A DNA stretch of 64,000 bases from Candidatus Omnitrophica bacterium UBA6210 (GCA_002421805.1 DISM01000006.1:124001-188000), one strand, 5' to 3'. Positions 1 to 8,364 are shown, counted from the stretch's first letter. Made by a program: numbers and translations. The notes: generated from the letters alone by a model not told the origin.

Positions 1-1062
1 GACGAGCAGGCGTTTTTCATGAGGTTTCTGGAACTGATCAAGGAGACGGAGGAGGACCACGGCCAGCTGGCGTCCTTCCTGGAGTTTTTTGAAGCAGGGC
101 AGACAGAGGTTTTTTACGTGCGCCCGCCGAAGACAGATGCCGTTAAGGTGTTGACCATCCATAAGGCCAAGGGGCTGGGGTTCCGGGTATGTATTTTGCC
201 TTTCTTGGAGATGGCGGTCAAAGTGCCCGGCATCCTGGCGTCCGCCGCCGATGACAGGATGAGCCTGATCCGCCTCACGGAGAAGTCGCGGATGTTCTCG
301 CCTCTCCTGGAAGAGGCGTTCTGCCGGGAATACAGCCGCTGTTTTATCGACGAGTTAGACAGTATTTATGTGGCATTAACGCGGGCGAAGGACGAGCTTT
401 ATATTTTTGTCCCTAAAGTCGGCCGCCGTCCCAATTTTGCGGCGGGTCTTCTGGGGAACGCGGATGTCGAGGCTGGAGAGCCTTTGGCGGAGACAAAGTC
501 CGCGGCCGTGCCGAGGCCCGGGCTCCCCGAAGACATACCGCCGACGCCCTACCAGGATTGGATCCGTTTTTTGAAAGACGAATTTGTGGACAGCGCCCTG
601 ATCCGGCGCCGTCGCGTCTTGCTGAAAGGCGAAGTCATTCACAAGATCCTTTCCTATGTCGGGGACCTGGGCGGCAGGGACCCGAAGGAGGTTCTGGACC
701 TGGCCGTGCGCAAGACGCGCCTGGAGTTTCCCGATTTCGACGAGATGGAGGCGTGCGGTTCGCTTGCGGCCCGTCTGGTCAAGGCCCCGGCCTGCCGGCC
801 TGTTTTTTACCCGCAGGGCCGCGAGGTCCTGGTCGAAAAAGAGGTGATCGACCGTCTCGGACGCACCAGGCGCATCGACCGCCTCCTGGTCGGGCCGGAC
901 GTCTGCTGGGTCGTCGATTATAAGATGTCGGGCGAAGAGATAGAAAAAGGCCGCCAGCAGGTCGCCGAGTATATGGGGCTTGTTGCGGAAGTTTTCGGCG
1001 GCCGGCGCGTCAAGGGGTTCTTGGTTTTTTGCGATACCGCCAGGATGGAAGAAGTACTGTAA
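1..1062 (+). CDS. addA: AddA/UvrD-like helicase-nuclease, C-terminal part (5' end outside window)
   Basis: The frame is open from the first base, so the gene begins upstream; 353 C-terminal residues are visible. It carries the last SF1A helicase motifs: a TIHKAKGLGF segment (about residues 50-62, motif V region) and YVALTRAKDEL (about 123-133, motif VI). About 170 residues later comes a PD-(D/E)XK nuclease signature (VVDYK, about residue 305). Helicase followed by a C-terminal nuclease is the AddA/RecB plan, which unwinds and resects double-strand breaks for RecA loading. The stop TAA is directly followed by the ATG of the AddB-like gene, so the two are co-transcribed and probably form one complex. 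A RecB-like or other UvrD-nuclease name is possible because the ATPase N-terminus is not visible. Confidence 0.75.
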   Translation, partial: DEQAFFMRFLELIKETEEDHGQLASFLEFFEAGQTEVFYVRPPKTDAVKVLTIHKAKGLGFRVCILPFLEMAVKVPGILASAADDRMSLIRLTEKSRMFSPLLEEAFCREYSRCFIDELDSIYVALTRAKDELYIFVPKVGRRPNFAAGLLGNADVEAGEPLAETKSAAVPRPGLPEDIPPTPYQDWIRFLKDEFVDSALIRRRRVLLKGEVIHKILSYVGDLGGRDPKEVLDLAVRKTRLEFPDFDEMEACGSLAARLVKAPACRPVFYPQGREVLVEKEVIDRLGRTRRIDRLLVGPDVCWVVDYKMSGEEIEKGRQQVAEYMGLVAEVFGGRRVKGFLVFCDTARMEEVL

Positions 1063-3897
1063 ATGAAAAATGTGATCACCTATGATTTGAGCGACCGTTT
1101 CATCGACAAGCTGGCCGATGAGATCGTTGCCGCCTATGCGCCGGCCGCATGGCCCCGCCTGGCTTTTGTTTTCGGCGGGCGCCGTCCGCAGCTTTTCTTT
1201 CAGAAGGCGCTGGCCGAGCGCGTCGGGCGGGCGAGCTTTTCGCCGCGGTTCTTTACGATCGATGAATTCATGGAATATCTGGCATCCCGCCAGGGTGAAG
1301 GATTCAGCCGCCTCAACGACCTGGAGGCATGTTTTGAGATCTACCGGACCGCTCAAAAGAAATCGCCCTCCATCCTGGAGGGGCGCAGCGAGTTCTGGCG
1401 TTTTCTGCCGTGGGCCGAGGAGGTCCTCGGTTTCTTCGAACAGCTCGACCTGGAGGACATTCAGAACCCGTCCCTGAAGGATGTGGCCGCCCATGCCGGT
1501 ATCGGCTATGACGTCCCTGAGAGCATCAACACGCTTTTAGGACAACTCTATCTTTTGCGGGAGGATTTCCACCGGAAGATGGAAGAGGCCCATGCTTACA
1601 GCCGCGGGTTCATTTATCTTTTGGCGGCGCGCAAGGCGGCGGAGGCCCGGCTGGATGATTTTGAGCGGATCTTTTTCTGTAATTTCTTTTATCTCCACCG
1701 GACGGAAGAAACGGTGATGCGCACTCTCCATGCGCAGGGGCGCTCGACGATGGTCTTCCAGGGCCGGGCCGGCGAATGGAGCGTTTTGGAAAGGCTTTCG
1801 TCGGTCTTCGGCGTTCCCATCGAACCTCCCGCCGCCCCGGTCCGCAAGCCTGAGGTCAGGATCAGTTGCGGTTTTGACCTGCATTCGCAGATCGGCATGG
1901 CGCGCCAGGCGTTGAAAGAGTGCGGCGATTACCGCAATGCCCTCGTCGTTCTCCCAGAGCCGGCGACCCTCGTGCCGCTGCTTTCCGAGATCGCTTCTTT
2001 CGTGGGCGACTTCAATGTGTCCATGGGGTATCCGGTCTCACGCAGTTCCCTTTATTTCCTTTTTGACCTTCTCTTCCGGGCACAGGAGACCCGCAAGGCC
2101 GACAGCTATTACGTCAAGGATTACCTCGGTGTTTTAAGCCATCCCTTGGTCAAGAACCTTCAATGGGGCATCGAGGCGTCCGCCATGCGCGTTTTGGTCC
2201 ATAAAGTCGAAGAGATACTGGCAGGAACGATCCAAACGCCCTTGGGCGGAAGCCTGTTTATCGACCCCAAAGACCTTCTTAAGGAAGATGAGCTTTATGC
2301 GAGCGCAGCGGCGATGCTCGAGAGGATGGAAACCGGCACGAAAAAGGCCGACCTCAAGAAGGCCTTCGGCGGCCTGCACAGGCTTCTCTTTGAGAGATGG
2401 CAGCAAGTCGCCACGTTTGCGGATTTCGCGGCTGTCCTTGAGGATTTTCTCGATGCCCTCCTGGAAAAAAGCCCCCTGGAAAAATATCCCCTGAATCTTA
2501 AGATCGTCGAGCAGCTGCATGTCATGTGCCGCCAGATGGCCGGGGCGACGTTCTGTCGCGAACGCTTCCCCCAGGAAGAGATCCTTCGTATTTTTAAAAC
2601 GCGACTGCAGGAACAGATGGTTTCTTTTTCCGGATCTCCCTTGAAAGGCCTGCAGATCCTGGGGCTTTTTGAAACGCGCTCCCTGGGTTTTGACGATGTT
2701 TTTATCCTGGACGCCAATGAATCCGTCCTGCCCAAACTCAAGGTGTATGAGCCTTTGATCCCCAGGGATGTCATGACCCAGTTGGGACTCAACCGCCTGG
2801 AGAAGGAAGAAGAAATTCAGCGTTACCAGTTCATGCGCCTGGTGGCCTCAGCCCGGCGGGCCCATATTTTTTATCAGGAGCGGGACACCTGTGAAAAAAG
2901 CCGTTTTGTAGAGGCCCTGGTCTGGGAAAAAGAGAAAGAACAGCAGGACATCGGCGCCCTGCGTCCTTCGGCAGGGGCGTTCCGTATCGGGGTGACGCCG
3001 CTTGAGGCGGGCGCCAGGAAACAGAAAGCCCACATCGATTTTCTTAAGGAGACCTGTTTTTCCGCCTCAAGCGTCAACACTTATATGAATTGTCCTTTGC
3101 GGTTTTACTACCAGTATGTGCTGGGGTTGCAGGAGACAGAAGGGGTCTCCGACGAGCTTGAGGCCTCCGAGATCGGTATCTTCCTGCATTCTTTCCTGGA
3201 GAGGGTCTTCAAGCCTTTTGTCGGCCGCAAACCCGTTGTGAACAGCGCTTTCCGCAAGATTTTTTTTGAAGAGTTGGATAAAAGTTTTGAGGTCGAATTG
3301 CGCAAGAGGATGCGCTCCGACGCTTTTCTCGTCCGGGAGGTCTTGCATTTTCGCATGGAACAATTCATCGAGAATGAAGCCCAAAGGGGGGTCCGGGAGA
3401 TCGTTGCCCTGGAAAAGGAAGTTGTCGACGACGTCCGGATGGGCGGCAGGGATTTTCGTTTCAAAGCCAGGATCGACCGCGTGGACCGTCTTGATGACTC
3501 AAGTCTTCTTGTCGTCGATTATAAGACAGGTTCCGTAGACCAGATGCCGGCCGATCCCGGAAAGCTTGAGGGCCTTGTTTTCGAGCGCAAGGTCCTGCGC
3601 AAGTCCGTCAAATCGTTCCAGCTGCCGATCTATTTTTATCTCGTCCAAAAGACAACCGGCGCCGAGTTGTTGAACGCCGGCCTCTACCATCTGAGGGATG
3701 CGCTGAAGGATGGCGGGATCAAGACGCTTTTTGATGAGGCAGAGGTTATGTCCGACCGGGTGCGCGGGGTATCTTTCTACATGAAGGCCTTGGAGGTTCT
3801 TATGCAGGAGCTGTTTGACCCCGCCGTAGATTTTGAAGCCGATCCGTCCGATGCCCCTTATTGCCGGCTGTGTCCATTCTCTTATTTGTGCCGCTGA
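1063..3897 (+). CDS. addB: AddB-like helicase-nuclease subunit with 4Fe-4S nuclease domain
   Basis: 944 residues, ATG immediately after the stop of the AddA-like gene. The C-terminal third is a PDDEXK_1/RecB-family nuclease: it opens with NTYMNCPLRFYYQY (Cys677), has the catalytic VVDYKTGS around residue 817, and ends with Cys934, Cys937 and Cys943. These four cysteines match the iron-sulfur staple of AddB nucleases. The N-terminus aligns in position with the helicase-like part, but where a Walker A P-loop would be expected it reads FVFGGRRPQLFF, with no GKT/GKS. The helicase domain is therefore probably inactive, as in other AddB/RecC-type subunits that only scan DNA. The partner is the upstream gene; the downstream TamB-like start overlaps the stop (TGATG). 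Confidence 0.82.
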   Translation: MKNVITYDLSDRFIDKLADEIVAAYAPAAWPRLAFVFGGRRPQLFFQKALAERVGRASFSPRFFTIDEFMEYLASRQGEGFSRLNDLEACFEIYRTAQKKSPSILEGRSEFWRFLPWAEEVLGFFEQLDLEDIQNPSLKDVAAHAGIGYDVPESINTLLGQLYLLREDFHRKMEEAHAYSRGFIYLLAARKAAEARLDDFERIFFCNFFYLHRTEETVMRTLHAQGRSTMVFQGRAGEWSVLERLSSVFGVPIEPPAAPVRKPEVRISCGFDLHSQIGMARQALKECGDYRNALVVLPEPATLVPLLSEIASFVGDFNVSMGYPVSRSSLYFLFDLLFRAQETRKADSYYVKDYLGVLSHPLVKNLQWGIEASAMRVLVHKVEEILAGTIQTPLGGSLFIDPKDLLKEDELYASAAAMLERMETGTKKADLKKAFGGLHRLLFERWQQVATFADFAAVLEDFLDALLEKSPLEKYPLNLKIVEQLHVMCRQMAGATFCRERFPQEEILRIFKTRLQEQMVSFSGSPLKGLQILGLFETRSLGFDDVFILDANESVLPKLKVYEPLIPRDVMTQLGLNRLEKEEEIQRYQFMRLVASARRAHIFYQERDTCEKSRFVEALVWEKEKEQQDIGALRPSAGAFRIGVTPLEAGARKQKAHIDFLKETCFSASSVNTYMNCPLRFYYQYVLGLQETEGVSDELEASEIGIFLHSFLERVFKPFVGRKPVVNSAFRKIFFEELDKSFEVELRKRMRSDAFLVREVLHFRMEQFIENEAQRGVREIVALEKEVVDDVRMGGRDFRFKARIDRVDRLDDSSLLVVDYKTGSVDQMPADPGKLEGLVFERKVLRKSVKSFQLPIYFYLVQKTTGAELLNAGLYHLRDALKDGGIKTLFDEAEVMSDRVRGVSFYMKALEVLMQELFDPAVDFEADPSDAPYCRLCPFSYLCR

Positions 3898-5180
3898 TGG
3901 AAAAAATGAAGAAAAAACCTTTTATGATTTTGGGTGTTACCTTGCTTGTCCTTGTAGGGATAGCGATCTTGTCGCTCTGGTGGCTGTTGTTGACACGCTG
4001 GGGCGCTTCTTTCGTTGTCCGGCGCGTCGTGAAGGATGTCATCGGCGCCGCCGACTATAAGATCACCGGGATGGATGGTTCCATCGGCGGGCATCTGGTC
4101 ATCAGAGACCTGGAGGTCAGCCGTTTCAAGGGGCGCCTGCCTCAGGATCTTGTCGTGAGGGTTTCCAAGATCGACGTGTTTTTCAGCTCTCCATTTCCGA
4201 AAGGGCTCAATATTGAGGTCCATAACGGCCGCTTGATCCTTCCGGATTCCGGGAATATCGTGTTCGACGGTCTGCTGCAGGACGGGGTTTTTGAGGCAGA
4301 CATTTTCGGCCGGGACATTCATCTGGGAGATGGGCGTCGTTTTACGCCCGTCGCCAAGGAATGGGCCGATCTGCGCGGGTGGGTGAGCCGCCTGGAATGT
4401 CATCTGAAGGTTTCGGCACAACGGTTTGCCGTCGAAGGGAAGGTCCACGTGGCCGAGATACAGGGGAGTCGTTTTGTCCTCCAGAATTGTCCTCTGGGAT
4501 TCATATGGGAATATGCGAGGTCGAACGGGACCTGGGCCTCTGTCAGCGTTTATGGCGGGCAACTCGGATTGCCTCATGCCACAGTCGTTTTGAAGCCCGG
4601 CCGTGTGACCCTGGCCGACGGCCCGCGGGATGTGCGGTTGGACCTTAAAGGTTTTTCGCAAGTGGAGGATGTCCCTATCGCGATCCACCTCCAGGGGACC
4701 CTCAAAGAACCGAAACTCAGGCTTGATTCAGATTCTTCCCTGTCCCAGGAGCGTCTCCTTGTGATGCTCCTGACGGGTAAGAGCTGGCGCAGCGCCGAGG
4801 AGTCTGTGTCGCAGGGCGGGATGTCCGCCGATCTGATCAAAGACACGCTGGATTTTTTGTTTTTCGGCGGCAAGGTGACCGATCTGGCCCGTGTTCTGGG
4901 AGTGAGCGATATCCATCTGGAGATCGACCAGAACAAGAAAGGGGTCGGCCTGGGGGCCCAGATAACGACGCGAGCCCGGCTGAATTATACCGTTTCGCAG
5001 GAAGACAATAGCGCAGACAATACCTCCGTGACCCAAAAAGCGGCGTTGGTCTACAAGGTGGCGGACCATCTGTCTGTGGAAGGCGAGAAGGAGATGCGTT
5101 CCCAACAGAGCATCACGAATACGACGCAGCTGCCGGAGACGAACGACGCGGTCTTTTTGAAATATAAGCAGAATTTTTGA
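3897..5180 (+). CDS. Short TamB/DUF490-like translocation and assembly protein
   Basis: 427 residues from the ATG that overlaps the AddB-like stop by one base (TGATG); an upstream in-frame TTG is less likely. Residues about 8-28 form one hydrophobic anchor (FMILGVTLLVLVGIAILS) after a Lys-rich start, so the bulk is periplasmic. The remainder is beta-rich with alternating hydrophobic residues. The last 120 residues fit the TamB C-terminal domain: LLVMLLTGKSW, then LARVLGVSDIHLEI, and a final beta region ending in an aromatic residue (Phe). TamB-like proteins bridge the inner and outer membranes and are thought to move phospholipid or help outer-membrane protein insertion. The usual length is over 1,000 residues, so this is a strongly shortened family member. 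No TamA/BamA gene is in the window. Confidence 0.62.
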   Translation: MEKMKKKPFMILGVTLLVLVGIAILSLWWLLLTRWGASFVVRRVVKDVIGAADYKITGMDGSIGGHLVIRDLEVSRFKGRLPQDLVVRVSKIDVFFSSPFPKGLNIEVHNGRLILPDSGNIVFDGLLQDGVFEADIFGRDIHLGDGRRFTPVAKEWADLRGWVSRLECHLKVSAQRFAVEGKVHVAEIQGSRFVLQNCPLGFIWEYARSNGTWASVSVYGGQLGLPHATVVLKPGRVTLADGPRDVRLDLKGFSQVEDVPIAIHLQGTLKEPKLRLDSDSSLSQERLLVMLLTGKSWRSAEESVSQGGMSADLIKDTLDFLFFGGKVTDLARVLGVSDIHLEIDQNKKGVGLGAQITTRARLNYTVSQEDNSADNTSVTQKAALVYKVADHLSVEGEKEMRSQQSITNTTQLPETNDAVFLKYKQNF

Positions 5181-5182
5181 CG

Positions 5183-6031
5183 CTAGGCACAAAGGGCCCG
5201 GAGGCGCGCGACCACTTCTTGCGTCGTTGCGTCCGGCGTCGATGCCCCGGTCGTGATCCCTATGGACGAGACGCCTTTGAGCCAGCGGGGACGGATGTCT
5301 TTGGCAGAACGGACCCAATGGGTGCGCGGATTGAGTTTTCGGGCGATTTCGAAGAGGCGTCGCGTGTTGGCGCTCGCGCTGGAACCGATGACGATCGCGA
5401 CGTCGTTCTCCAAAGGAATGGCTTTGACTTCCGCCTGTTTGATCCGGGTCGGCGCGCAGATGGTGTTGAAAAATTTCAGGTCCCGCACTTTTGAGGAAAT
5501 TTTTTGCAGGATCCTGCGCGCGTTTTCTTCGTCTTGTGTGGATTGAATGACCACGCCGGCTTTTTTGATCCTTGCGAAGGGGAGATGCGCCGCGGCTCCT
5601 ACGGACGGGACGACGAACGCCTTTGTCTTGAGCTGTCCTTTGATGCCGCGGACCTCATCATGTTTTTTGTCTCCGATGATGATGATCCTGCGTTTTTCCT
5701 GTTCCATCCTGCGTGCGAGCTTGTGGATTTCTTTGACCATGGGGCACGTCGCATCCACGATCGTGTAGCCAAGTTTTTCGGCGCGCCGAAATACAGACTC
5801 CGGTAAACCATGGGCGCGGATCACGAGCGTCTGCCCGCGGTTCTTGCGTAACGTCCTGATCTTTTTCACTCCGGTCTTTTCCATCATGGCGATCACGTCT
5901 TCATTGTGGACGATATCGCCGAGCATGCGCACGTCTTTGTGTTTTGCCGTCGTTTTGAGAGTGATGGTGATCGCCCGGCGAACGCCGAAACAGAAACCGG
6001 CTGATTTTGCGAGGTTGATCTTGATGGCCAC
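5183..6031 (-). CDS. ispH: 4-hydroxy-3-methylbut-2-enyl diphosphate reductase IspH (LytB)
   Basis: Last enzyme of the non-mevalonate (MEP) pathway; an iron-sulfur protein that reduces HMBPP to IPP and DMAPP. The three cluster cysteines sit in the expected contexts: AGFCFGVRRA near the N-terminus, VDATCPMVKEIH in the middle and NTICAPTRIKQAEV toward the end. LGDIVHNEDVI and VIRAHGLPE are further family motifs. I prefer the GTG start at 6031 (282 aa) because an AAGGAG ribosome site lies seven bases upstream; the ATG at 6049 would place that site inside the gene. It is convergent with the TamB-like gene (2-base gap) and divergent from the TPR gene. ispD and ispF of the same pathway are at 36114-37399. 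Confidence 0.95.
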   Translation of the reverse strand: MAIKINLAKSAGFCFGVRRAITITLKTTAKHKDVRMLGDIVHNEDVIAMMEKTGVKKIRTLRKNRGQTLVIRAHGLPESVFRRAEKLGYTIVDATCPMVKEIHKLARRMEQEKRRIIIIGDKKHDEVRGIKGQLKTKAFVVPSVGAAAHLPFARIKKAGVVIQSTQDEENARRILQKISSKVRDLKFFNTICAPTRIKQAEVKAIPLENDVAIVIGSSASANTRRLFEIARKLNPRTHWVRSAKDIRPRWLKGVSSIGITTGASTPDATTQEVVARLRALCA

Positions 6032-6104
6032 GGGTATCTCCTTGGGCATATCGGCTTTTCGCTTATCATATCATCTTGTGGCCCGGGAAACAATCCCTCG
6101 ACAT

Positions 6105-6127
6105 GCCTCGGGAGGGAACCCCCGGGA
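6105..6127. repeat. 23-bp GC-rich repeat, copy 1 of 2
   Basis: GCCTCGGGAGGGAACCCCCGGGA-type sequence, partly self-complementary (CGGG/CCCG arms). A second copy with one mismatch lies at 8342-8364. Both are intergenic: here upstream of the TPR gene, there downstream of thi4. It looks like a short dispersed palindromic repeat; function unknown. Confidence 0.6.
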
Positions 6128-6188
6128 TTCCACTATGTGGCCGCAGGAGGGCGTTCCTTTTGATGCGCTGAAGCGTGTTGCGTTTTTA

Positions 6189-6216
6189 TTGTCGATCACC
6201 CGATATCTGTTACAAT
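6189..6216 (+). promoter_or_regulatory. Candidate sigma70-type promoter for the TPR gene
   Basis: TTGTCG and TACAAT separated by 16 bases, about 34 bases before the ATG at 6250. The leader ends in a purine-rich GAGGGGATAGGG ribosome site. The -10 is good and the -35 moderate. Confidence 0.5.
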
Positions 6217-6249
6217 GAGCTTGTGCTTGTTTAAAAAGAGGGGATAGGG

Positions 6250-7113
6250 ATGGCGAAATGCACCGTATCGTTTGTGTCTGCGGCTATTTTTTTATCGCTG
6301 TGCGGACTGGCCGGCGCGATGGATTGGAAGGATATCCATGAAAAGGCCGGCAAGACCTCTTTGGCCGAGGCCGAGACATACCAAAAGAAGAACCCTCGAT
6401 CTCAGGAAGCCCTGTATCTTTTAGGCATTGTCCTTTTGGATGAGTATAAGATCGATGAGGCCGAGGGTGTTTTTAAACGGATGCTCCAGGCCGACCCCGG
6501 GAGTGTTGAGGCCAGATGGGGCCAGGCCGAGGTCTTGAGGTATCGCCATAAGCTGGATGAAACACAGAAAATCCTGGAGGACCTGGTCCGGACAGCTCCG
6601 GATTACGCGCCCGCCTATATTTCTCTCGGCTACATGCTGTTCGACAAGAGAGGTTATCAGCGCTCCATCGAGCTGGCCGTGCGTGTCCTGCGCATGGGGG
6701 CCCGGAAGGTGGACGTGACGAACAGGACGCGCGCCTATTTGATCATCGGCGGGGCCAAAAGCATGCTCGCCGATGAGGGAGGGGTGTTCTCCAAGCTTTT
6801 CCAGGGCACGCAGATATTGGGATATTTCAAGAAGGCCCAGCAACTGCAGCCCCATGCCGCCGGCGTCCTGTTCGGATTGGGGAGTTTTTACGCGTTGGCG
6901 CCCGGCATTGCCGGCGGAGATGTCCAGAAAGGGCTTGCGTTCCTCAAAGAAGCGATCGAGGTCGATCCAAAATTTGCGGACGCCTATGCGCGGCTGGCGC
7001 AGATCTATTTCCGCCGCAACGAGGACGACCTGGCCAAAAAATATCTGGCGGATGCCATCCGGCTTGATCCTTTGAATCCATTGACCCAGCGCGTGGAGCG
7101 CGAACATAAGTGA
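6250..7113 (+). CDS. Secreted TPR-repeat protein
   Basis: 287 residues. The N-terminus is a Sec signal peptide (hydrophobic VSAAIFLSLCGLAGA, likely cleaved after Ala23). From about residue 35 the protein is built from tetratricopeptide helices. Clear TPR consensus is seen in the segments with AEGVFKRMLQADPGS, TQKILEDLVRTAPDY, and near the C-terminus LAFLKEAIEVDPKFADAYARL followed by AKKYLADAIRLDP. Such proteins act as periplasmic scaffolds for protein-protein contacts; no catalytic domain is visible. It stands alone between divergent ispH and the TPP riboswitch. An imperfect hairpin (CCTTGACAAAGG/CCTTTGGTAAGG, 7136-7165) lies just past the gene and may help end its transcript. Specific function unknown. 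Confidence 0.7.
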   Translation: MAKCTVSFVSAAIFLSLCGLAGAMDWKDIHEKAGKTSLAEAETYQKKNPRSQEALYLLGIVLLDEYKIDEAEGVFKRMLQADPGSVEARWGQAEVLRYRHKLDETQKILEDLVRTAPDYAPAYISLGYMLFDKRGYQRSIELAVRVLRMGARKVDVTNRTRAYLIIGGAKSMLADEGGVFSKLFQGTQILGYFKKAQQLQPHAAGVLFGLGSFYALAPGIAGGDVQKGLAFLKEAIEVDPKFADAYARLAQIYFRRNEDDLAKKYLADAIRLDPLNPLTQRVEREHK

Positions 7114-7179
7114 GGAGGTTGTTTAGCGGCGGGTTCCTTGACAAAGGCATCGACCTTTGGTAAGGTAAAGCCATAATTC

Positions 7180-7300
7180 GGACGAGGGAGGTCGTAAAGC
7201 GGCCTGAGAGTTCCGCGCGTCGTTAAGGATAAACCTTGACAGCGGGAGCGGATGACCTCATGAACCTGATCTGGGTAATGCCAGCGGAGGGAGGTGTCTA
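7180..7300 (+). ncRNA. TPP riboswitch (THI element) aptamer
   Basis: The conserved thiamin pyrophosphate aptamer core is readable: CCTGAGAG (the CUGAGA box) near 7203, an optional P3a extension, then TGAACCTGATCTGGGTAATG followed by CCAGCGGAGGGA (about 7260-7291). GAGGTC (7188-7193) and GACCTC (7254-7259) can pair as the P2 helix. The aptamer binds thiamin pyrophosphate and represses the downstream thiamin gene. A terminator stem follows at 7321 and the Thi4 gene begins at 7486, so control is probably by transcription termination. The ends of P1 are approximate. Confidence 0.93.
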
Positions 7301-7320
7301 TGAGATATGGTGTGTTTTGA

Positions 7321-7354
7321 CCCCATGGCATACAAGGCTGTGGGGTTTTGTTTT
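7321..7354 (+). terminator. Rho-independent terminator, likely expression platform of the TPP riboswitch
   Basis: CCCCATGGC (7321-7329) pairs with GCTGTGGGG (7337-7345) across a 7-base loop, with two G-U pairs, followed by TTTTGTTTT. It lies 21 bases after the aptamer and 132 bases before the Thi4 start, the position expected for a ligand-controlled terminator. Confidence 0.7.
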
Positions 7355-7441
7355 GCCCGGCCGGAGGCCGGGCAAAACAACCCGCCAAAGCTTTGTGGCG
7401 GGTGGATCAGAGGCCGGAGGCCGGGCAAAACAACCCGCCAA
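7348..7441. repeat. Hairpin-rich 30-bp direct repeats in the thi4 leader
   Basis: A perfect 15-bp stem with a 3-base loop (7348-7380; core GTTTTGCCCGGCC/GGCCGGGCAAAAC) is followed by a second stem ACCCGCCA/TGGCGGGT (7380-7403). A 30-bp stretch at 7359-7388 recurs exactly at 7412-7441. No U-tract follows these stems. They resemble mobile intergenic palindromes more than part of the riboswitch. Confidence 0.75.
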
Positions 7442-7485
7442 CGGAAAAAGTATGTTTAATCTTGTTATATTCATGGAGGCTTATC

Positions 7486-8292
7486 ATGTCATTTTATCCT
7501 ATCGGTGAGGCAAAGATAACACGCGCCATCTCGTCGGAATTCTTTCAGGAATTCAGCGGGCACATTGAAAGCGATGTGGTGATCGTCGGGGCCGGTCCCA
7601 GCGGCCTTGTGGCTGCGCGGGACCTAGCAAAAAGCGGCCTGAAGACCCTGGTCGTTGAGAGCAACAATTACCTGGGCGGCGGGTTCTGGATCGGCGGTTA
7701 CTTCATGAATACGCTGACGTTCCGCAGCCCGGGGCAGGACGTGCTTGATGAGCTGGGTATCAGATACAAAAAGATCGAGGAGGGCTTGTATGCGGCCCGC
7801 GGCCCGGAGGCCTGTTCCAAATTGATCGCCGCGGCGTGCGACGCGGGGGCTAAGTTTCTTCAAATGACGAAGTGCGATGATGTGGTCTGCCGCCAGGGAA
7901 GGGTGGAAGGCGTGGTCGTCAATTGGGCGGCCGTATCGGCCCTGCCGCGGGCCATCACCTGCGTCGACCCTGTGGCCCTGGAGGCAAAGGCTGTTATTGA
8001 TGCCACGGGACATGACGCGCGCGTCTGCCAGGCATTGCAGAAGAGGGGGATTTTGTCGTTCGGAGAATGCGGGGCCATGGATGTCGTTGGCTCCGAAGAT
8101 GCCCTCGTGGAAAAAACAGGAGAGGTTTACCCGGGGCTCTATGCCTGTGGCATGAGCGTGGCAACGGTTTTTGCCATCCCGCGCATGGGACCGACGTTCT
8201 CTGGGATGCTGTATTCAGGGAGGAAAGTCGCTGGACTGATTAAGGATAAGATTGCGGCCGGCGCGGCAGATGTTTGCGCCGTTAAGGTCTGA
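7486..8292 (+). CDS. thi4: Thi4-type thiazole synthase with active-site cysteine
   Basis: 268 residues from the ATG at 7486, which has a GGAGG site just upstream; a longer in-frame reading would run through the leader hairpins. It makes the adenylated thiazole precursor of thiamin from NAD and glycine. An FAD/NAD-type dinucleotide fold opens at VVIVGAGPSGLVAARDLA (31-48), and PRMGPTFSGMLYSGRKVA (232-249) is the C-terminal family signature. The key site reads ITCVDP: Cys159 aligns with the sulfur-donating Cys205 of yeast Thi4 (CCMDP), whereas archaeal sulfide-using enzymes have His there (LHVDP). The gene sits directly behind a TPP riboswitch, which supports the role. thiL at 46875 is the other thiamin gene in the window. 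Confidence 0.92.
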   Translation: MSFYPIGEAKITRAISSEFFQEFSGHIESDVVIVGAGPSGLVAARDLAKSGLKTLVVESNNYLGGGFWIGGYFMNTLTFRSPGQDVLDELGIRYKKIEEGLYAARGPEACSKLIAAACDAGAKFLQMTKCDDVVCRQGRVEGVVVNWAAVSALPRAITCVDPVALEAKAVIDATGHDARVCQALQKRGILSFGECGAMDVVGSEDALVEKTGEVYPGLYACGMSVATVFAIPRMGPTFSGMLYSGRKVAGLIKDKIAAGAADVCAVKV

Positions 8293-8341
8293 GCCGCAGG
8301 TCTATGCCGTTTATCAATCCCTTGGCAGGAAATGCGGTGCT

Positions 8342-8364
8342 GCCTCAGGAGGGAACCCCCGGGA
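8342..8364. repeat. 23-bp GC-rich repeat, copy 2 of 2
   Basis: Same sequence as 6105-6127 apart from one A/G difference; lies between the thi4 stop and its terminator. Confidence 0.6.

Noticed and set aside
376..1494. 372-residue antisense frame over the AddA/AddB junction
   Set aside because: No motif, and it crosses the boundary of two well-supported genes.
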